Shown here: positions 25,141-33,488 of the stretch, piece by piece
Numbering within the stretch: position 1 is the stretch's first letter
Layout: each line of letters starts with the position of its first letter
Assembly (NCBI RefSeq): GCF_000429025.1
Contig: NZ_AUBB01000025.1
Span: 1 to 64,000, forward strand
Length of the DNA stretch: 64,000 nucleotides
Source of the DNA: Actinospineispora spinosispora DSM 44797
GTDB lineage: Bacteria > Actinomycetota > Actinomycetes > Mycobacteriales > Pseudonocardiaceae
Direction of reading: 5' to 3'
The notes under the pieces: model-generated
Told to the model about the DNA's origin: nothing
Databases searched by the model: none
What the model saw: the letters and a program-made list of their open reading frames with translations, nothing else
Translations under genes and position numbers: made by a program

Positions 25141-26256
25141 TCAGCGGGTGCGCCACTCCTGCGCCAAGAGCTCGTAGGAGCGGACCCTGTCGGCGTGGTC
25201 GTGGGTGATCGTGGTGATGATCAGCTCGTCGGCGCCGGTCGCCTCGCGGAGGAGCTCCAGCTGGTCGGCCACCTCGGCGGGGGACCCGACGAACTGGGTG
25301 TCCAGGCGGTCGGCGACCAGCTCTCGGTCCCAGTCGTGGGACCTGGCCTCGGCGGGCGTCGGGTACGGAATGGCGCCCGCGCCGCTGCGGATGCTGTGCA
25401 CCCACGGCCCGTAGCCGGCAGCGAGCTCACGTGCGGTGGCCGAGTCCCGCGCGACCACGACGTCCGCCGAGACGCTGACCTGGGGCCGGTCGAGGGCTGC
25501 GGACGGCTGGAACGCCGCGCGGTACCCCTCGGCGGCTTCGAGCACGGTGCCGGGGCTGACGTGGTAGTTCGCCGCGAAGCGCAGACCGTTGCGCCCCGCG
25601 ACCTGCGCGCTCTCCCCTCCGCTGCTGCCCAGGATCCACACCTGCAGGTCGGCGCGCTCGCCGGGCACGACGTGCGCCTCGATGCCGTCGGCGGTGCGGT
25701 AGGTGCCGGCCAGCAGCGCGAGGATGTCGTCGATCTGCTCCCCGTAGTCCTGCGCTTCGGCGTGCGGCTGCACCAGCAGGTTCTTGATCATCGCGAACCG
25801 GGGTGACCGCAGCAGCCCCTCGAAGGAGAACCGGGGCGGGATCGTCAATCCGTTCGCCGCCCGGCCTGCCGTCGCGCCGACCAGCGCGGGCTCCGGTGCC
25901 GGCTGCGCGGGAGGCCGTCCCCCGGACCGGCCGAGGCCCAGGTCGAACCGGCCGGGGTGCAGCGCGTCGAGCAGCCCGAACTCCTCGACCGTCGCCAGCG
26001 CCGTGCGATGCCCCAGCTGCACCGCGCCGGAGCCGAGGCGGATCGTGCTGGTCGCCTCGGCGGTCAGCGCCAGCACCACCGCGGGCGAGGTACCGGCGAC
26101 GCCGGGGTTGAGATGGTGTTCGGCGAACCAGTAGCGGGTGTAGCCGAAGCTCTCGGTCCGTTTCGCCAGGTCGATGCTGTTGCGCAGCGCGTCGGACGCG
26201 GTGTGCCCGGACGAGATCGGGACCAGATCGAGGACGGTCAGCGGGGTGGTGGCCAT
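25141..26256 (-). CDS. LLM-class flavin-dependent oxidoreductase (MsnO8-like)
   Basis: 371 aa from ATG 26256 (GAGGAAC upstream). LDLVPISSGHTASDALRNSI, then YWFAEHHLNPGVAGTSPAV and IRLGSGAVQLGHRTALATVE are the luciferase-like MsnO8 subgroup. ILGSSGGESAQVAGRNGLRF is the flavin phosphate region. These enzymes use FMNH2 and O2, often to release sulfur from organosulfur compounds. It is the last gene of the leftward sulfur operon that begins at the leader peptide at 31112. The substrate is inferred from context only. Confidence 0.87.
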   Translation of the reverse strand: MATTPLTVLDLVPISSGHTASDALRNSIDLAKRTESFGYTRYWFAEHHLNPGVAGTSPAVVLALTAEATSTIRLGSGAVQLGHRTALATVEEFGLLDALHPGRFDLGLGRSGGRPPAQPAPEPALVGATAGRAANGLTIPPRFSFEGLLRSPRFAMIKNLLVQPHAEAQDYGEQIDDILALLAGTYRTADGIEAHVVPGERADLQVWILGSSGGESAQVAGRNGLRFAANYHVSPGTVLEAAEGYRAAFQPSAALDRPQVSVSADVVVARDSATARELAAGYGPWVHSIRSGAGAIPYPTPAEARSHDWDRELVADRLDTQFVGSPAEVADQLELLREATGADELIITTITHDHADRVRSYELLAQEWRTR

Positions 26257-26267
26257 GGTTGTTCCTC

Positions 26268-27632
26268 TCAGGACGCTCGCTCGGTCGCGCGGTGGCCGAC
26301 GGGAGCCAGCCCGAGGTGGTCGCGCAGGGTGGTGCCCTGGTACTCGCCGCGGAAGACGCCCCGGTCCTGCAGGATCGGGACGACCGTGTCGGCGAACTCG
26401 TCGAGGCCGCCGGGGGTCAGGTGCGGCACGAGGATGAACCCGTCGCTCGCGTCGGACTGGACGAACTCGTTGAGCGACTCGGCCACCTGAGTGGGTGTGC
26501 CGATGAACGACTGGCGGGCGGTGACCTCGACCATCAGCTCCCGGATGGACAGGTTCTTCGCCTCGGCCAGCTCCCGCCACTCGCGCGCGGTGGCCAGCGG
26601 GTCGCGGTACATGCGGACACTGGCCCTGCCACGCGCGATCGTGTTCTCCCCGACCAGCGGGTCAACCGAGGGCAGCGGGCCGTCCGGGTCGTACGCGCCG
26701 AGGTCTCGGTTCCACAGCTGTTCCAGGAACTTGATCGCGGTCTGGCCGCTGACCTGCTGGAGCCGGATGTGCCGAGCCCTCTCGTGCGCGTCCGCCTCGG
26801 TGTCGCCGAGCACGAACGTCACCCCGGGCAGGACCTTCAGCTCGTCGCGGGACCGCCCGTACTTCGCCAGCCGCGACTTGACGTCGGCGTAGAACGCCTG
26901 GGCCGCGTCGAGTGTGCCGTGCCGGGAGAAGATCGCGTCGGCGCTCGCGGCGGCGAACTCGCGGCCCTCGTCGGAGTCACCTGCCTGGAAGATCACCGGG
27001 CGGCCCTGCGGGCTGCGCGGCACGCTGAACCGGCCGGTGATGTCGAACTGGCTGACGTGGTGGTCGAACAGCCCGACGTCCGGGTGGCGCAGGAACTGCC
27101 CGGATGCCTTGTCCGCGACGATCTCGTCGCCGTGCCACGAGTCGAACAGCACCTTCGTGGCTTCGAGGAACTGCGACGCGCGTTCGTAGCGGGCGTCCTG
27201 GGGCAGGAAGCCGCCCCGGCGGAAGTTCTCCCCGGTGAACTCGTCCCACGAGGTGACGACGTTCCACGCGGCGCGCCCCGCCGAAAGGTGGTCGAGCGAG
27301 GCGAACTGCCTGGCCACCTCGTACGGCTCGTTGAACGTCGAGTTGATCGTGCCGGCCAGCCCGAGCCGATCGGTCACCGCGGCCAGCGCGCTGAGCACGG
27401 TGAACGTGTCGGGCCTGCCGACGACGTCCAGGTCGTAGATCAGCCCGTTCTGCTCGCGCAGCCGTAGGCCCTCGGCGAGGAACAGGAAGTCGAACTTCGC
27501 CCGTTCCGCTGTCCGGGCCAGATGCGCGAACGACCGGAAGTCGATCTGGCTACCGGCCTCCGGGTCGCTCCAGACCGTGGTGTTGTTGACGCCGGGGAAG
27601 TGAGCGGCGAGGTGAATCTGTTTCGGAGCCAT
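26268..27632 (-). CDS. NtaA/SnaA/DszA-family FMN-dependent monooxygenase
   Basis: 454 aa from ATG 27632 (MAPKQIHLAAHFPGVNNTT). WSDPEAGSQIDFRSFAHLAR, NEPYEVARQFASLDHLSAGR and WNVVTSWDEFTGENFRRGG are diagnostic of this family, whose members include nitrilotriacetate monooxygenase and dibenzothiophene-sulfone monooxygenase. It needs reduced FMN from a partner reductase, which is not encoded nearby. It lies 11 bases upstream of the MsnO8-like gene. The context (SfnB-like, SsuABC, sulfur leader) argues for organosulfur oxidation. Confidence 0.9.
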   Translation of the reverse strand: MAPKQIHLAAHFPGVNNTTVWSDPEAGSQIDFRSFAHLARTAERAKFDFLFLAEGLRLREQNGLIYDLDVVGRPDTFTVLSALAAVTDRLGLAGTINSTFNEPYEVARQFASLDHLSAGRAAWNVVTSWDEFTGENFRRGGFLPQDARYERASQFLEATKVLFDSWHGDEIVADKASGQFLRHPDVGLFDHHVSQFDITGRFSVPRSPQGRPVIFQAGDSDEGREFAAASADAIFSRHGTLDAAQAFYADVKSRLAKYGRSRDELKVLPGVTFVLGDTEADAHERARHIRLQQVSGQTAIKFLEQLWNRDLGAYDPDGPLPSVDPLVGENTIARGRASVRMYRDPLATAREWRELAEAKNLSIRELMVEVTARQSFIGTPTQVAESLNEFVQSDASDGFILVPHLTPGGLDEFADTVVPILQDRGVFRGEYQGTTLRDHLGLAPVGHRATERAS

Positions 27633-27640
27633 GGATGTCC

Positions 27641-28846
27641 TCACGCGGCCGTGTAGCGGTTGGTGGGGCGGGCGAGTCCGAGCAGGCCACGCAGGGTGTC
27701 CGCCTGGTACGCGGTGCGGAACGCGCCGAGCTGTTGCAGCCGGGGCACGAGCGCGCGGGTGATCTGTTCCAGGTCGTGCGGGATGGTGCCGGGACGCAGC
27801 CGGAAGCCGCTCAGCCCGGCGTGGCGCCAGTCGAGCAGCAGCACCGCGAGCTGGTCGGGCGTGCCGACGAAGACGTGCGCGTCGCTGGAGTACTCGGCGC
27901 CGTCGAGCTCGTCCAGCCGCGCCTTGCGGTCGGCCGCGCGGGAGGCGTCGTCGTCGAGGAGCACCACCAGGTCGCCGAAGATCCGAAGCGGGTCGTCGGC
28001 GCGTCCGGCGGCCTCCTGCTCGGCGCGGATGGTGGCGACGATCTCGGTGCCGTCCTCCACGCCGGTCGGGGTCACGAAACCGATGTCGGCGCCGCGCCCG
28101 ACCAGCCGGTACGGGACGGCCTGGTGCGCGAGCGCGCTGACGATCGGCTGGCCCTGGGGCGGGCGGGGCGTGATCGACGGGCCTCGGACGCTGAAGTGCT
28201 GACCGCTGAAGTCGATGTAGTGCAGCTTGTCGCGGTCGATGAACCGGCCGGTCGCGGTGTCACGGATCTCCGCGTCGTCCTCCCAGCTGTCCCACAGCCG
28301 GCGCAGCACCTCGACGTAGTCGGCCGCCTCGTCGAACAGATCGGTCAGGACCTCGGCGTCGCCGGGCCGTCGCGGCCCGTCCAGCCGGAACGGCGGCACC
28401 GTGCGCCTGCCGAACAGCGCCGCCTCGTCCGGTCGTGCCGAGACCTTGATCCGCAGGCCCGCGCGTCCGCTGCTGACGAAGTCCAGGGTGGCGATCGCCT
28501 TGGACGCGTGGAACGGCTCGGTGTGGGTGACCACGACGGTCGGGATCAGGCCGATGTTGCTGGTCAGCGGCGCGACCCTGGCGGCGATCAGCACCGCGTC
28601 GAGCCGCCCCCTGACCTGGTCGGTGCGCCGGTCCGGCCCGGTGTAGCCGGTGGACTGCTGACCGAGGGAGTCCTCGATGGTCACGAAGTCCAGCAGGCCG
28701 CGCTCCGCCTCGCCGACCAGCTGGGCCCAGTAACCGGCGCTCAGCAACGCGGTCGGTTGCGCATCCGGTTCCCGCCAGGACGCCGGGTGCCAGCCGGTGC
28801 CGTCCAGCGCGACCGCCAGGTGAAGCTGCTCCGAGGATTGGGACAT
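27641..28846 (-). CDS. LLM-class monooxygenase
   Basis: 401 aa. EQLHLAVALDGTGWHPASWR starts a luciferase-like barrel of the NtaA/DszA-related kind. LIPTVVVTHTEPFHASKAIA and the LDFVSSGRAGLRIKVSARPD stretch are typical, and GFRLRPGTIPHDLEQITRAL closes the barrel. It sits eight bases upstream of the NtaA-type gene, so they are cotranscribed. Its own upstream gap (69 bases) holds the palindrome at 28877, which may lower expression from the genes before it. Confidence 0.85.
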   Translation of the reverse strand: MSQSSEQLHLAVALDGTGWHPASWREPDAQPTALLSAGYWAQLVGEAERGLLDFVTIEDSLGQQSTGYTGPDRRTDQVRGRLDAVLIAARVAPLTSNIGLIPTVVVTHTEPFHASKAIATLDFVSSGRAGLRIKVSARPDEAALFGRRTVPPFRLDGPRRPGDAEVLTDLFDEAADYVEVLRRLWDSWEDDAEIRDTATGRFIDRDKLHYIDFSGQHFSVRGPSITPRPPQGQPIVSALAHQAVPYRLVGRGADIGFVTPTGVEDGTEIVATIRAEQEAAGRADDPLRIFGDLVVLLDDDASRAADRKARLDELDGAEYSSDAHVFVGTPDQLAVLLLDWRHAGLSGFRLRPGTIPHDLEQITRALVPRLQQLGAFRTAYQADTLRGLLGLARPTNRYTAA

Positions 28847-28876
28847 GATCGCCTCCTGTGAATGGGACGGCTAGGG

Positions 28877-28922
28877 CCCGTGAGTGAGTTGGGCTGCCAG
28901 GGCAGCCCAACTCACTCACGGG
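28877..28922. repeat. stop-codon-spanning palindrome within the sulfur operon
   Basis: A perfect 22-bp inverted repeat (28877-28898 and 28901-28922), ends CCCGTGAGTGAG, core TTGGGCTGCC. Eight of the core bases (GGGCTGCC) match the palindrome at 25090. The TGA of the SfnB-like gene is in its right arm (28916-28918). It lies between genes on the same strand, so it may reduce readthrough or protect the upstream message. Confidence 0.85.
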
Positions 28923-30142
28923 GCCAGGACAGCGCGGCCGATGGCGTGCAGCGCGACGTCCTCCTGCGGTGCGTGCACGCCGGCGCACTGGATGTCGCGG
29001 AAGTGGCGTTCCAGGGGGTTGTCCTGGCTGAGCCCGGGGTTGCCGAGCAGCCGTACGGCGAGCTCGACGGCGGCGCGGGTCTGCCGGTCGGCGACCACCC
29101 GCGCGCCCAACGCCCTGGTCCTGGGGACCGGTTCGCCTCGGTCGAGCCGCTCGGCGACGCCGAACAGCAGTTCCTCCGCGCCGGACAGCAGCACCTCGAT
29201 CTCACCCGCTGCCTGCGCGAACCGTTCGGTCGTCGCGACCGGGCGGCCGAGGTTGGCCGGGACCCGCTCGTGCGCGAACCGGTGGAAGTAGCGCTGCGCG
29301 GCGCGGCCGACGCCCAGGTAGATCGCCGCGAGCGGCAGCGCCATCCGGCCGACGGCGAGGTTGTCCTGCCGCGTCGCGGCGGCGGCCTCGGTCGCCTCGA
29401 CCAGGTGACCCGCCGCGTCGGTGAACACCACGTCGTGGCTTCCGCTGGCCCGCAGGCCCAGCTGGTTCCAGGTGCGGCGGACCTCGATGCCCGGTGAGCC
29501 ACCCGGCACCGCGAACGTCCCGACCCTGGGCACCGGCTCGTCGGTCACCGCCCAGACCAGGAAGTAGGCGAGCCCTTCTGCGCCGGTGGCGAACCGTTTG
29601 TGCCCGGAGACCGCCCAGCCGTCCGACGTCCGCCGCGCGATGGTGCGCGGGAGGCCGCCGCGTGCCGGCGAGCCGAGGTCCGGCTCGACCCGGACGGCGT
29701 TGAGCAGCGTGGGCCGCACGGCGGACTCGTCGAGCACCCGCGAGTACAGCTCGGCGGGCCAGAACCGGCCATTCGCCTGCTTCGCGTGGCTGAACAGCGT
29801 CATCGCGGCGATCAACGCGACCGACGGATCACCCTCACCGAGTGCCGCGAGCACCCGGCACTGCCCGGCGACCCCGAGACCGGCACCACCGTCCTCCTCG
29901 GCAACGGTGGCGGTGAGCAATCCCGCCGCGTGCACCGCGGCGATCCCGTCAGCCGGGAACTCCCCACTCAGATCGTTTCCAGCGGCCCCCTCACCCAGCA
30001 CAGCCGTCACCCCACCCAGCCCACCCGCACGTTCCCCCGCCGATCCCAGCGGCACGAATGTGGCTTTAGGGACGTTGAACGTCCCTAAAGCCACATTCGT
30101 GCCATGGGGCGGGTGGTGGTGGGTGGCGTTCTGGGTGGTCAT
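28916..30142 (-). CDS. SfnB-like acyl-CoA dehydrogenase homologue, with a palindrome in its 5' codons
   Basis: 408 aa from ATG 30142, overlapping the hydrolase stop (ATGA). The core is the acyl-CoA dehydrogenase fold used by flavin-dependent sulfur-acquisition enzymes (SfnB/DszC type): GLLTATVAEEDGGAGLGVAG, SGHKRFATGAEGLAYFLVWA and RTWNQLGLRASGSHDVVFTD. No thioesterase-type catalytic Glu context for fatty-acid oxidation is evident. Residues ~13-30 (GTNVALGTFNVPKATFV) are encoded by the palindrome at 30051-30103, so this stretch is probably insertion-derived. A later GTG start is possible. Confidence 0.83.
   Translation of the reverse strand: MTTQNATHHHPPHGTNVALGTFNVPKATFVPLGSAGERAGGLGGVTAVLGEGAAGNDLSGEFPADGIAAVHAAGLLTATVAEEDGGAGLGVAGQCRVLAALGEGDPSVALIAAMTLFSHAKQANGRFWPAELYSRVLDESAVRPTLLNAVRVEPDLGSPARGGLPRTIARRTSDGWAVSGHKRFATGAEGLAYFLVWAVTDEPVPRVGTFAVPGGSPGIEVRRTWNQLGLRASGSHDVVFTDAAGHLVEATEAAAATRQDNLAVGRMALPLAAIYLGVGRAAQRYFHRFAHERVPANLGRPVATTERFAQAAGEIEVLLSGAEELLFGVAERLDRGEPVPRTRALGARVVADRQTRAAVELAVRLLGNPGLSQDNPLERHFRDIQCAGVHAPQEDVALHAIGRAVLAP
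30051..30103. repeat. 53-bp perfect palindrome inside a coding region
   Basis: Arms of 26 bp (30051-30076 and 30078-30103) around a single G. The outer end GGCACGAATGTGGC lacks the GTGAGTG motif of the other palindromes, but arm length and perfection are similar. It lies ~40 bases after the annotated ATG of the SfnB-like gene and stays in frame. In mRNA it would form a very strong hairpin near the start. Confidence 0.9.
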
Positions 30143-30918
30143 GTGGGGGACAGCTCCCTGGTCTCGGTGAACGAGGCCAGGTCTACGGTGCGTGCGATGG
30201 GGCCGGCGTTGGCGCCGAGGCGCAGCTGTTCCAGCCAGAGAACGACGGTGGCGGCCACGGTGCGGTGGTGTGCCGCGTTCAGCACGTCGTGCCGGCCGTC
30301 CTCGATCGCCGCGAGCTGGACCCTGGGCAGGTCGCTGTACCGGCGTACAGCGTGCGCGAGCGGGCTGACCTGGTCGTTCGCGCCGTGCACCGCCAGTACC
30401 GGCACGCTGACCCCGGTCAGGTCGACCGGGTCCCGCAACTCCGACGGGATGCGGGCCGTCGTGAGTGTCCCGGCGACGAACAGGCCGCGCTCGGAATCGG
30501 CGAGCAGCTTCTGGTGGGTCGGACAGGACGCGCGCAGCTCGGGTTCGGCGTCCTCGGCGACCGCGGTCTCCCGATCGGGATCGGGCAGGCCCGCGAGCAC
30601 GACCCCGGCGACGTCGGCCCCGGTGAGCAGCGTGCGCAACGCCATCAGCGCGCCGGTGTCCGAACCGGCCAGCACGACCGGGCCCACCGTGTACGGCGCG
30701 GCGAGCAGAGCGCTGATCCGGCGGGCGACCTCGTCGACGTCCTCGGTGGCGTCCCGCACCACCCGGACCCGGTAGGAGTCGGCCGCGAGCCGCCGACCGA
30801 ACCGCTCGTACACACCGGGTCGCTCGCCCCGGCCGGGCAGGACGATGACGGTCCCCCTCGGCGCGAGTCCGAGTGGTTCGTCCCAGGCGAGCACGGCCTC
30901 GAACGGGCTGGTGGTCAT
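30139..30918 (-). CDS. alpha/beta hydrolase heading the sulfur operon
   Basis: 259 aa from ATG 30918 (MTTSPFEAVLAWDEPLG). GTVIVLPGRGERPGVYERFG is the oxyanion region. VVLAGSDTGALMALRT carries GSDTG, where Asp replaces Ser of the usual GxSxG nucleophile elbow shifted by one, so the catalytic residue is uncertain. Later LAVHGANDQVSPL and DGRHDVLNAA provide the Asp and His. It is the first gene after the cysteine leader at 31029-31112 and is coupled to the SfnB-like gene. Confidence 0.8.
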   Translation of the reverse strand: MTTSPFEAVLAWDEPLGLAPRGTVIVLPGRGERPGVYERFGRRLAADSYRVRVVRDATEDVDEVARRISALLAAPYTVGPVVLAGSDTGALMALRTLLTGADVAGVVLAGLPDPDRETAVAEDAEPELRASCPTHQKLLADSERGLFVAGTLTTARIPSELRDPVDLTGVSVPVLAVHGANDQVSPLAHAVRRYSDLPRVQLAAIEDGRHDVLNAAHHRTVAATVVLWLEQLRLGANAGPIARTVDLASFTETRELSPT

Positions 30919-31028
30919 GGGGATACCTCTCCCTCGGGCTGACTGTCGATGGCGCTCGATACGGCGAGCAGAACCGGCGGGCACAGGCCACGTCGGGAAT
31001 TCAGAGGATGTGCGGGGTCAGTACCGGA

Positions 31029-31112
31029 TCAGCGCGGACACGCGGCGCCGACCACCGTCATGAAGTCCACGACGCGGCGGCGAACCAGGAGCAGCTGCTC
31101 GAACCTTCGCAC
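31029..31112 (-). CDS. sulfur-type leader peptide, 27 aa
   Basis: GTG 31112 opens a short frame, VRRFEQLLLVRRRVVDFMTV then VGAACPR, ending at TGA 31029. The pattern RRR-VVD-F-x-x-V-x-x-x-CP matches the actinobacterial leader class (RRHVDL-x-RV-x-S-x-x-CP) found before sulfur-assimilation genes, with some drift. The single Cys is three codons from the stop. It stands 110 bases upstream of the hydrolase, at the head of the leftward sulfur operon. Ribosome stalling at Cys when cysteine is low would control the operon. The Shine-Dalgarno sequence is weak. Confidence 0.6.
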   Translation of the reverse strand: MRRFEQLLLVRRRVVDFMTVVGAACPR

Positions 31113-31178
31113 ACCATCGAGAGTCGCCTGGCCGAGGTGATTTGTCAAACCCCTCACGCGATGTGGGACGCTGGCGGG

Positions 31179-31766
31179 GTGAGCGAGTTGGTCACCACCA
31201 AGAATCTGCGTAGGGCCGGGTTCCCGTTCCGGTCCGGCGCACTGTGCCTGGACTTCGTCGGGACGATCGCTAAACGCGGGATGGGCGACCAGGAGCTGCT
31301 CGACAGCCCGGAACGGCTGGCCACCTGGTTGCGCGCCGCCGGGCTGCCCGAGGTCCTGGACCCGATCTCCGACGAGCAGGTACGGACGGCGCACGCGCTG
31401 CGCGAGGCGATCCACGACCTCACGCGGGCGACCGTGGAACGGCAGCGGCCCTCAGCCGAGACGGTCGACCGGATCAACCGCGCCGCCCTGCCGTCTCCCC
31501 CGACCGCGACGATCGCCCTCGACGGCCGGACCAGGGTGCCACCGCCCCCGGGCAGCGTCGAGTCGGTCATGGCGGTCGTCGCACGCGACGCCGTCGACCT
31601 GTTCACCGGACCGTACGGCCCCCGCATCAGGGCGTGCCAGGGCCACGACTGCTCGCTGTACTTCGTCGACCGGTCGCGGCCGGGCTCGCGCCGCTGGTGC
31701 ACGATGGCGGCGTGCGGTGAGCGAGCGAGCTCAGCCACCTACCGCCGCCGCCACCCCCGCTCATGA
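31179..31766 (+). CDS. CGNR-type zinc-finger transcriptional regulator (CGER variant)
   Basis: 195 aa from GTG 31179; ATG 31161 is an alternative. The ABATE N-terminal region (FRSGALCLDFVGTIAKRG) and C-terminal zinc finger (CQGHDCSLYFVDRSRPGSRR then WCTMAACGERASSATYRRR) identify the family. The signature CGNR is CGER here. The four zinc-binding cysteines are present. It is divergent from the leader-controlled sulfur operon, 66 bases away, and convergent with the sulfonate-binding protein gene, so it may regulate sulfur genes (inferred). Confidence 0.85.
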   Translation: MSELVTTKNLRRAGFPFRSGALCLDFVGTIAKRGMGDQELLDSPERLATWLRAAGLPEVLDPISDEQVRTAHALREAIHDLTRATVERQRPSAETVDRINRAALPSPPTATIALDGRTRVPPPPGSVESVMAVVARDAVDLFTGPYGPRIRACQGHDCSLYFVDRSRPGSRRWCTMAACGERASSATYRRRHPRS

Positions 31767-31771
31767 GCGGG

Positions 31772-32809
31772 TCATCGCGCCCCCACCGCCGCGTTGTACC
31801 GGCGGTCGAAGTACTCACCGATCGCCACCTTGCCCGGGATCAGGCCCGCTGAGGTGAACGTGTCGGCGAGGGCCTGTTCGGAACCGACCAGCCCGTCGTC
31901 GATCGACACCGGGGACAGCGCGAGCCTCGGCACCGCGACCTTCGCCGTGTCGAGGGGGATGCCGGTCTGCTGGGCGTAGATGCTCGCCCACTGGTCCACG
32001 TGGCTCTGCGCCCAGACGTTGGCCCTGCCGACGCGCGCGACGTAGTCCTGGATCGCGGAGTTCTTGCCGGGGTCGGTCAGCGAGGCCCGGTTCGCGACCT
32101 GCAGCGCCAGCCCGTTGGAGAACGCGGTTCCCCCGGCCAGCCCGGTGCCGTTGAGCGCGTCCGCGCCGCTGACCAGCTCGCGGGCACCGAGGCTCTGCAC
32201 GGCCTGGGTGGCGTACGGCTCCCAGACGGCCCATGCCGCGACGCTGCCCTGACTGAACGCCGCGTACGCGTCACCGGGCTGCAGGTAGGAGATGGTCACG
32301 TCGGTCGGCTTCAACCCGGCCTTGCCGAGTGCGTTGAGCAGCGTCCCGTTGCCGGACGAGCCCTTGGCCACCGCGATCGCCTTGCCGCGCAGGTCGGCGA
32401 GGGTCGTGATGGGCGACCCCTTCGGCACGAGCAGCACATCGCCGACCGTGGACCGCAGCGCACCGACGATGGCGATGTTGCCCTGCGCGGCGGCGGAGAA
32501 GATCGGCGGAGTGTTGCCGACCTGGCCGACGTCGATCGCGTTGGCGTTCGCGGCCTCCAGCATCGGCGGCCCGGAGGTGAAGGTGGACCACTGGATCCGG
32601 TACGGGAGGCCGTCGAGCAGTCCGGATGCCTTCAGCAGCTCCTGCTGGCTGGTGCCCTTCTGGTCCCCGACCCGCAGCGTGACGCCACTCAGCTGGTGGG
32701 CGTCGACCGGCGGCGGCACGGCGGCCGGGCCGGTCGAGTCGGTGGGCCCGCCACAGGCGGTCACTCCCAGTACGGCGGCGACGACCGCCAGGCTACGCAG
32801 CTTCATCAT
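31772..32809 (-). CDS. ssuA: SsuA-like sulfonate ABC transporter substrate-binding lipoprotein
   Basis: 345 aa. A lipoprotein signal ends LGVTACGGP, with the lipidated Cys at 19. The NMT1/SsuA fold follows: LRVGDQKGTSQQELLKASGL, PYRIQWSTFTSGPPMLEAAN, AIDVGQVGNTPPIFSAAAQG and YAAFSQGSVAAWAVWEPYAT, very close to aliphatic sulfonate binding proteins. The start overlaps the ATPase gene by 17 bases. It is the last gene of the permease-ATPase-binding protein operon. Confidence 0.92.
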   Translation of the reverse strand: MMKLRSLAVVAAVLGVTACGGPTDSTGPAAVPPPVDAHQLSGVTLRVGDQKGTSQQELLKASGLLDGLPYRIQWSTFTSGPPMLEAANANAIDVGQVGNTPPIFSAAAQGNIAIVGALRSTVGDVLLVPKGSPITTLADLRGKAIAVAKGSSGNGTLLNALGKAGLKPTDVTISYLQPGDAYAAFSQGSVAAWAVWEPYATQAVQSLGARELVSGADALNGTGLAGGTAFSNGLALQVANRASLTDPGKNSAIQDYVARVGRANVWAQSHVDQWASIYAQQTGIPLDTAKVAVPRLALSPVSIDDGLVGSEQALADTFTSAGLIPGKVAIGEYFDRRYNAAVGAR

Positions 32810-33488
32810 GGCTCACTCCCAGGTCGGACAGCACTCGTGCGCGCAGCCGCGCGAGCGAGGCGATGGTGCGGGGACGGTCGTCCGGCACGTGGTGTTCGGC
32901 CGCGATGCGACCGCCTTCCAGGACCAGGACCCGGTCGGCCAGCACCAGCGCCTCGTCGACGTCGTGAGTGACCAGCAGGACCGCCGGCCGGTGCCGCCGC
33001 CACAGCTGGGTGACCAGCCGGTGCATGGCGAGCCTGGTCAGCGCGTCGAGCGCGCCGAACGGCTCGTCGAGCAGCAGCAGGTCCGGCTCGCGGACCAGCG
33101 CCCTGGCCAGCGACACCCGCTGCGCCTCGCCGCCGGACAGCGTGCGTGGCCACGCCTGCGCCCGGTCGTCGAGCGCCACCTCGGCCAGCGCGCGCCGGGC
33201 CACCCCTCGCGGGTCGTCGGTGTCCAGGCCGAGGGTGATGTTGCGCCAGACCCGCCGCCACGGCAGCAGCCTCGGCTGCTGGAACGCCATGGACACCCGC
33301 CCCTCGACCGTCGAGGTGCCGTGGATGTCGCGGTCGGTCCCGGCAAGCACCTTGAGCAGCGTCGACTTGCCGGAGCCGCTGCGGCCCAGCAGCGCGACGA
33401 ACTCGCCGCGCCGCACGGTCAGATCGAGCCCGTCGAGGACCCGCCGCCCGTCGTAGGCCTTGACCAGCCCGCGCACGGTCGCCGTCAC
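32793..33488 (-). CDS. ssuB: SsuB-like sulfonate ABC transporter ATPase
   Basis: 231 aa from GTG 33488, which overlaps the permease stop (GTGA). Walker A is GRSGSGKST, the Q-loop is in MAFQQPRLLPW, the signature LSGGEAQRVSLARAL, Walker B LLLLDEPFGALD, and the switch His is in VTHDVDEAL. All are canonical for the nitrate/sulfonate/taurine class. Confidence 0.93.
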   Translation of the reverse strand: MTATVRGLVKAYDGRRVLDGLDLTVRRGEFVALLGRSGSGKSTLLKVLAGTDRDIHGTSTVEGRVSMAFQQPRLLPWRRVWRNITLGLDTDDPRGVARRALAEVALDDRAQAWPRTLSGGEAQRVSLARALVREPDLLLLDEPFGALDALTRLAMHRLVTQLWRRHRPAVLLVTHDVDEALVLADRVLVLEGGRIAAEHHVPDDRPRTIASLARLRARVLSDLGVSHDEAA

